Source: Hoeflea_A sp965204935
Lineage (GTDB): Bacteria; Pseudomonadota; Alphaproteobacteria; Rhizobiales; Rhizobiaceae
Direction: 5' to 3' (one strand)
Assembly (NCBI RefSeq): GCF_965204935.1
Contig: NZ_CBDBFO010000002.1
DNA: 64,000 bases
A program made the position numbers and the translations under genes. This document shows, piece by piece, positions 59,665-64,000 of the stretch; positions within the stretch are counted from its first letter, which is position 1; each line of letters starts with the position of its first letter. Under the pieces are notes generated by a model that did no database searches, was not told the origin of the DNA, and worked only from the letters and a program-made list of their open reading frames with translations.

Positions 59665-61335
59665 TCAGGCATGCAACTCGCGACTGAGGCTGGTGCCGTC
59701 AGGCGCCTTCAGTTCCCCGCTGTCCGGAACCGCGCTCGAATCCTCGTTGAGCGACTTCACGATGCCCCAGGTCATGAGAAGCATGATTACGCTGACCGGC
59801 AGAGCCGCTGCGATCGACGCCGTCTGCAGCGCCGTCAGGCCGCCTGCCAGCAGCAGCACTGCCGCTACAAAGCCTTCGCCAAGTCCCCATACGATGCGGA
59901 AACGCTGCGGTGGGTTGTCGTCGCCCATAGACAGCATGGTGGTGATCACCAGGGTGCCGGAGTCGGACGACGTGATGAACCATGTGGCAAGAAGGATCGT
60001 CGCCAGCGCCGCCATCGCCCAGTTCAGCCAGACCAGGTCGGTCATGCGCTCGATCGTTCCGTAAAGCGCCGCCGGCAGGTTCCAGTCACGTACCAGCTGC
60101 GCAACACCGGCCGTGCCGACGCCCGTATCCGCCGTGAGTTCAAGGAACATCGCATTGCCGCCGAACACGCAAAGCCAGAAGAAGGCGATGGTTGTCGGGA
60201 CGAACATCACACCGAGCATGAATTCACGGATCGTCCGGCCACGGCTGATCCGGGCAATGAACATGCCGACAAACGGCGCCCAGGAAATCCACCAGCCCCA
60301 GTAGAAGATGGTCCAGCCACCCTGCCAGGCCGCATCACCGGTACCGTTGAACGTCTGGAAGCCCATCGGAATGACGTTCCAAAGATAGTCGCCGACGGTG
60401 GTAACGAAAAAGCCCATCAGCCACTTGAAGGGCCCGCCGAAGAGGAAGAAGGCAAGCAGCACGATGCTGAGGTAAATGTTCCATTCGGAAATGATGCGAA
60501 TGCCGTTACCGACCCCGGAGACGGCGGACAGTGTCGCGACAATCGAAATGATGACGATCAGGATGACCTGCGTCAAAACCCCGGGATCAATGCCGAAGAG
60601 ATAGTTCAATCCGGTCGCCATCTGGCTGACACCGAGACCAAGCGATGTGGCAACGCCGAAGACGGTTCCGAAAACCGCGAGAAGGTCAACCGCGTGTCCG
60701 GCGGGACCGTATATCCTGTCGCCGATAACCGGATAGAGTGCCGAGCGCAGCGTCAGCGGGAGCTTCTTGCGGAAGCCGAAATAGGCAAGGCAAAGCCCGA
60801 TCATCACGTAGACGGCCCAGCCGTGGAAGCCCCAATGGAAATAGGTGACGCGCATGGCCATGACTGCGCGCTGGGCGTCCATTGCCGTTGCCCCCGCCTG
60901 ATCGGCGAACGGGTTGTTCGGGTAGCCCCATGGCTGGGTGTTGTCGAAGTAAAACATCGGTTCGGCGATGCCGAAGAACAGAAGGCCGATGCCGACACCA
61001 GCCGAAAACAACATCGCAAACCAGGAGAAGTTGCTGAATTCCGGTCTACTGTCATCGTCGCCGAGCCTGATATGCCCATGCTTGCTGAACATCAGATAGA
61101 AGCAGACAAACAGCATGACCGTAACCGCGCTGATGTAATACCAGTTCAGCGCGCTTTCGATCCAGCCACGCACGGCGGAGTAGATCTCGTTGGCGAATTC
61201 CACGTTCAACGCGGTAAACACGACAAACGCCGCAACCATGCCCTTCGCTGCTAGGCCCATGCCGGGATGGAGCCCCTTCCAGGGACCCGATTCCGCGACG
61301 AGACCATTGTTGTTTCGTGGTGATTGATCTGACAT
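59665..61335 (-). CDS. BCCT-family betaine/carnitine/choline-type transporter
   Basis: 556-aa secondary transporter with twelve membrane helices. Conserved sequence AMLFSAGVGIGLLFFGIAEPMFYF includes the Gly-rich helix of the family, and GWTIFYWGWWISWAPFVGMFIARISRGRTIREF is the signature of helix 8 with its Trp cage for quaternary ammonium compounds. Probable substrates are glycine betaine, choline, carnitine or DMSP. The ATG at 61335 follows GGGAGGTG. No betaine-catabolism enzymes adjoin it, but an MttB-type protein is 14 kb away. Confidence 0.95.
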   Translation of the reverse strand: MSDQSPRNNNGLVAESGPWKGLHPGMGLAAKGMVAAFVVFTALNVEFANEIYSAVRGWIESALNWYYISAVTVMLFVCFYLMFSKHGHIRLGDDDSRPEFSNFSWFAMLFSAGVGIGLLFFGIAEPMFYFDNTQPWGYPNNPFADQAGATAMDAQRAVMAMRVTYFHWGFHGWAVYVMIGLCLAYFGFRKKLPLTLRSALYPVIGDRIYGPAGHAVDLLAVFGTVFGVATSLGLGVSQMATGLNYLFGIDPGVLTQVILIVIISIVATLSAVSGVGNGIRIISEWNIYLSIVLLAFFLFGGPFKWLMGFFVTTVGDYLWNVIPMGFQTFNGTGDAAWQGGWTIFYWGWWISWAPFVGMFIARISRGRTIREFMLGVMFVPTTIAFFWLCVFGGNAMFLELTADTGVGTAGVAQLVRDWNLPAALYGTIERMTDLVWLNWAMAALATILLATWFITSSDSGTLVITTMLSMGDDNPPQRFRIVWGLGEGFVAAVLLLAGGLTALQTASIAAALPVSVIMLLMTWGIVKSLNEDSSAVPDSGELKAPDGTSLSRELHA

Positions 61336-61518
61336 TCGTGCACCTCCCAATGCGGGCCGCACTCCAGCGTCAGCATAGGAACAATGTCGCGAATCCGGCC
61401 CATTTACTCAAAGGTTGAGCAATCTGTCCATTATTGGGGCCGCAACGAACACGTTAGGTGCCCGAATCGACATTGATTGTGTTCTTTGCGACTCGCCCAC
61501 AGGAAAGCCGGGCTACGA

Positions 61519-62421
61519 CTAGCGGTAAATCCTGAATAGCGATCCGTCTTCCGTTCCGGTAACTAACTGCACACCATTGGCCGACCCAAGCATCAGCACC
61601 GGTTTGTCGATGCGGCCCGGAAGCGTGACCGCGCCGATTTCGGAAAGACGCCCCTGCTCCAGTTCCACGATGCGCAGTGACCGACGGTCTGCGGAGGGCA
61701 CAGCGATTTCCGTGCGCCCATCACCGTCAAAATCGGCGAACGCAGACAACCGCATCTCACGCGACCCGATAGCGTGGTTGGAGAACCCGTTCAATGAGGC
61801 AACAGGCACCAGGGCGCCATCGCGATAGGCATGGAGGATCAACGTTCCGCCGATATGGGGTGTCCGGACATGCGCTATTTCCAGGCCGGGCTTTCCGTCG
61901 AAATCCGCTATCGCCGCAATGTTCAGCCAGCGGTTGCTGCGCCCGATGAAATCGGTGGTCGCACGCTGTTTCAGCGCGCCGGCCTCAAGACCATAGACCG
62001 TTACGGCCGCTCCTTTCGTCAGTGACGCACGGATGGTGATGATCTCAAGGTTCCCGTCGCCGTCAAGATCGGCAAGCCTGGGTGTACGATCCTCGAAGAC
62101 CTCGGACGCGGGCAAAGCAAGGGTCAGTACATCGCCATCCGCCGTCTGCACGATCAGTGCACCGGCCTCGATCGCATCGCCGAGTATGGCGTGGCGATAG
62201 CGGCGGGTTGGCTCGCCATACCAGGCCGCGGCAACATCGCCCTCCCGGGCGGTCGCGACAAGGCCGTCGGGCAGTCCGGCAGGTGCCGGCTTACCACGTT
62301 CCTGAAATCCCCCGGCGGGCATTGCAGCTTCATCAATTCGTTCGGTGCGCCAGGTCTCGGAAGCTGACACTGCCGAGGCTGAAATCACGATGAAGATCAT
62401 CGACACCAGCGATGCGCGCAT
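61519..62421 (-). CDS. Secreted FG-GAP/VCBS repeat protein
   Basis: 300-aa exported protein. Signal peptide SLVSMIFIVISASAVSA. Several integrin-like beta-propeller blades each carry a Ca-binding loop: LADLDGDGNLEIITIR, AIADFDGKPGLEIAHV and AFADFDGDGRTEIAVP. Probably a periplasmic or cell-surface scaffold. It is the last gene of the ECF sigma operon, 10 nt after the metal-sensor-like gene, so it may be a sensor or an effector of that system. Confidence 0.82.
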   Translation of the reverse strand: MRASLVSMIFIVISASAVSASETWRTERIDEAAMPAGGFQERGKPAPAGLPDGLVATAREGDVAAAWYGEPTRRYRHAILGDAIEAGALIVQTADGDVLTLALPASEVFEDRTPRLADLDGDGNLEIITIRASLTKGAAVTVYGLEAGALKQRATTDFIGRSNRWLNIAAIADFDGKPGLEIAHVRTPHIGGTLILHAYRDGALVPVASLNGFSNHAIGSREMRLSAFADFDGDGRTEIAVPSADRRSLRIVELEQGRLSEIGAVTLPGRIDKPVLMLGSANGVQLVTGTEDGSLFRIYR

Positions 62422-62431
62422 GGCCGCCTCC

Positions 62432-62857
62432 TCAATTCTCGTCCGCTATTTGCGCACGCTGGTTTTGCGGCAACTCAAGAATTGCCTTTACCACTTCTTC
62501 GTGGACGGTGATGACGAGTTGCGAAGAGTGTTGTGTCATATCAGCCAGCACGGCATCGATCGCGCCGCGATCGGGATCTGTCTCCGCAAGAAGGCTGCGA
62601 AGCTTGCTGTAGTTCTCGCGTCGGGCCTGCAGGCTCTCCTCGTATTGCGGGGTCACCGCTTCCAGGGCCTCCGCAATCTGCAGACGTGCCGGCTCGTCGA
62701 GATTCTTCGTCAGCCTGTGGCTGACACCGCGCAGAATTCCGCCCTGGCGTTTGATTTCCGGCTGATCAAGCATCCGGGTCGCGGCAAATCCGACAAAGAA
62801 CGCATTTGCCAGGAGCGAAACGACAAGTGTAACAATCAAAATGCGTTGCCTGCTCAT
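62432..62857 (-). CDS. Periplasmic heavy-metal sensor-like protein
   Basis: 141-aa membrane-anchored periplasmic protein of the CnrX/ZraP-like metal-resistance group. The N-terminal segment ILIVTLVVSLLANAFFVGFAA anchors it; the rest is helical with LTKNLDEPARLQIAEALEAVTPQYEESLQARRENYSKLRSLL-type repeats and few His residues (HSSQ, VHEE) that could bind metal. It lies between the anti-sigma-like and FG-GAP genes. By analogy with CnrYXH it may transmit a periplasmic signal to the anti-sigma factor. Confidence 0.75.
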   Translation of the reverse strand: MSRQRILIVTLVVSLLANAFFVGFAATRMLDQPEIKRQGGILRGVSHRLTKNLDEPARLQIAEALEAVTPQYEESLQARRENYSKLRSLLAETDPDRGAIDAVLADMTQHSSQLVITVHEEVVKAILELPQNQRAQIADEN

Positions 62858-62860
62858 GAT

Positions 62861-63295
62861 CTATCCGCTCCGTGTTCCGGCGCTGCTGTCTCCTGAACCC
62901 AGGAGCAATTCGTCAAATGCATCGCCTTGTGTCAATGGCTGATCCGGTACGATCTGCCCGACACCGATGCCCAGGCCGCAGGCCAGTACAATGCCTGCCG
63001 CCAGACGGCTCAGGGTCCGTACTGAAAATGCCCGCCTTCTCTGTGCCTGTTCATCGATGCGTTTCAGGACGGCCTCTTGCATACTGTCTGTCCGCTCGCG
63101 CATAGCCGTGCCGTCGTGCAGCGCCACTGAAAGCGATGCGAGCGACCGGTCCACCCGCTTGGCTGCATCCAGCATAATGCGGAATTGCGGATCACTCAGC
63201 GCGGCCTGGCGCGCCTGCTGCGCCATTTCCTTGTCCGGCCAGGCATTGAGGTCGGCACCATAAAGGTCGATGAGGTTCTCAAATCGATCATCCAT
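62861..63295 (-). CDS. Probable anti-sigma factor with one membrane span
   Basis: 144-aa protein. The N-terminal cytoplasmic part starts MDDRFENLIDLYGADLNAWPDKEM and a membrane segment follows near residue 100 (LAAGIVLACGLGIGVGQIV). The gene overlaps the sigma gene by 8 nt, an arrangement typical of anti-sigma factors; no zinc-binding ZAS motif is seen, so it would be a non-ZAS type. ATG at 63295 favoured over 63304 by spacing to GGGAGG. Assigned mainly by position. Confidence 0.65.
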   Translation of the reverse strand: MDDRFENLIDLYGADLNAWPDKEMAQQARQAALSDPQFRIMLDAAKRVDRSLASLSVALHDGTAMRERTDSMQEAVLKRIDEQAQRRRAFSVRTLSRLAAGIVLACGLGIGVGQIVPDQPLTQGDAFDELLLGSGDSSAGTRSG

Positions 63296-63878
63296 TGCCG
63301 TCATCGCCTCCCTTCTTTTCTTCCCGTTCTTCGAATTTGCGTCGCAGCGACCGCCGCGCCCTTGCCAGCAGCGATGAATAGGCATCGACACCAAGATCCA
63401 TGGCGTCGGCGGCATCGCTGTGGCTGAGCTCCTCGAAATGGGCCAGGACCAATGCCGTTCTCTGGTTCTCTGGCAATTCCGACATCAGCTCGCCGAGCAG
63501 TTCCAGGTCCTCGCGGTTTTCAAGCTCGGCCTCGGGTCCCTGCCCGGGATCCAGGACCTGTTCCAACTCGAAACCGTCAACCTGGCTGCGTCGTTTGCGC
63601 AGCGCGTCGATCGATTTCCGTGTTGCGACCGTGCGCAGATACGCGCCGACGGTCGACTTCGCCTGCCATTCCGGCGCTGCCGCCCACAGGGCAAGGAGCG
63701 ATTCCTGGGCCACGTCTTCGGCTTCGTCGATCCGGCCGACAATGCCGAACGCAAGCCTGGTCAGTCTCGGGGCATGCACATCCATGATCTGTCGCATCGC
63801 ACCGGTATCGCCCGCGGCGAGGCGGCGCATCAGTTCGCCGTCCTTGCGAACCGTGCCGTCCGACTGGAATGGGGACAT
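63288..63878 (-). CDS. ECF-type RNA polymerase sigma factor
   Basis: 196-aa group IV sigma factor. Region 2 reads MRQIMDVHAPRLTRLAFGIVGRIDEAEDVAQESLLALWAAAPEW in pattern, with DVAQES at the core-binding helix; region 4 has LSELPENQRTALVLAHFEELSHSDAADAMDLGVDAYSSLLARARRSLRR, the -35-recognition HTH. It heads a four-gene operon: sigma, anti-sigma-like, CnrX-like sensor and FG-GAP protein. An Asp/Gly-rich tail ends the protein. Confidence 0.93.
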   Translation of the reverse strand: MSPFQSDGTVRKDGELMRRLAAGDTGAMRQIMDVHAPRLTRLAFGIVGRIDEAEDVAQESLLALWAAAPEWQAKSTVGAYLRTVATRKSIDALRKRRSQVDGFELEQVLDPGQGPEAELENREDLELLGELMSELPENQRTALVLAHFEELSHSDAADAMDLGVDAYSSLLARARRSLRRKFEEREEKKGGDDGNG

Positions 63879-64000
63879 GTATGGCCTTCCGCCTCGTGCC
63901 AGATGTGGCGTCAGGCTATCAAGCCGTCCCCTTCGCCGTCAAACGCGCAGCGGGGAATATCCGTCAGGTGGCGCCTGCCTCCTTTCCGCTGGTTTCAAGT
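63879..64000. other. Promoter region of the sigma operon
   Basis: About 120 nt upstream of the sigma gene up to the window edge; no further gene is visible, and I see no clear operator. Confidence 0.4.

Noticed and set aside
59671..61254. 527-codon plus-strand open frame opposite the BCCT gene
   Set aside because: It is the antisense shadow of a GC-rich membrane-protein gene, rich in Arg, His and Asp, with no family resemblance. Similar long shadows at 6483-7601, 21716-22594 and 24450-25613 were dropped for the same reason.
1..64000. Prophage or integrative element spanning the window
   Set aside because: No integrase, terminase, portal or conjugation genes and no tRNA attachment site were seen; mobile content is limited to IS elements.

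Overview
The window looks like chromosome from a GC-rich alphaproteobacterium, probably a free-living, perhaps marine, member of the Hyphomicrobiales or Rhodobacterales. This rests on gene content rather than any marker gene: two cytochromes c', a cyanide-insensitive-type bd oxidase, a TAXI-type TRAP receptor, a BCCT carrier, an MttB-family methyltransferase, a methanethiol-oxidase homologue, many SDR and crotonase enzymes and a BigR/SqrR-like repressor. I see no rRNA, tRNA, CRISPR array or replication origin.

Layout. 0-1.8 kb: an IS110 transposase running off the left edge, next to the 3' half of an IS66 transposase. 1.8-16.6 kb: a two-Cys ArsR repressor, an FAD oxidoreductase, an MFS exporter, a nucleoside hydrolase, an SDR/phosphotransferase/SDR operon, a PuuB-like oxidase, cytochrome c', two SDR/LysR/quinone-reductase-type loci and a VOC/HxlR pair. 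16.6-19.7 kb: a STAS-like protein, then two adjacent genes each broken by one in-frame TAG (a small secreted protein and an SLC13/ArsB-type permease). 19.7-29.1 kb: a crotonase with a divergent TetR regulator, the cioAB-like oxidase with a DUF2474 peptide, a ChaA-like antiporter, a permease/gamma-glutamyltransferase pair and a YHS-domain protein. 29.2-37.3 kb: an SDR, a crotonase, methanethiol oxidase plus ferredoxin, a PrpF-type isomerase with a LysR regulator, an EamA transporter and a membrane adenylate cyclase.

37.5-42.6 kb is an insertion island: a 546-aa IS66-like transposase, a pRiA4b ORF-3-like gene, an N-terminally truncated IS66 transposase, and an AT-rich HEPN-motif gene whose 3' end has been overwritten by the IS66 terminus. 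A 19-bp direct repeat brackets the HEPN gene, and the 3' scrap of another gene follows.

42.7-49.5 kb holds the most unusual host locus: Xre-cupin regulator, kbl, tdh, mttB-like, SnoaL-like and membrane desaturase genes, co-directional and tightly packed, with matching palindromes upstream of both the regulator and kbl. It links threonine-to-glycine catabolism (Tdh + Kbl) with a non-pyrrolysine MttB-family methyltransferase and a di-iron membrane enzyme. 49.6-64 kb: a LysR regulator, a second cytochrome c', a Zur-box-preceded znuA with an expanded His-rich repeat, a hydrolase, a 665-aa multidomain cell-wall enzyme with a lipoprotein, a TAXI receptor, a thioesterase/hydroxyacid dehydrogenase/cupin/BCCT series, and an ECF sigma factor operon with an anti-sigma-like protein, a metal-sensor-like protein and a secreted FG-GAP protein.
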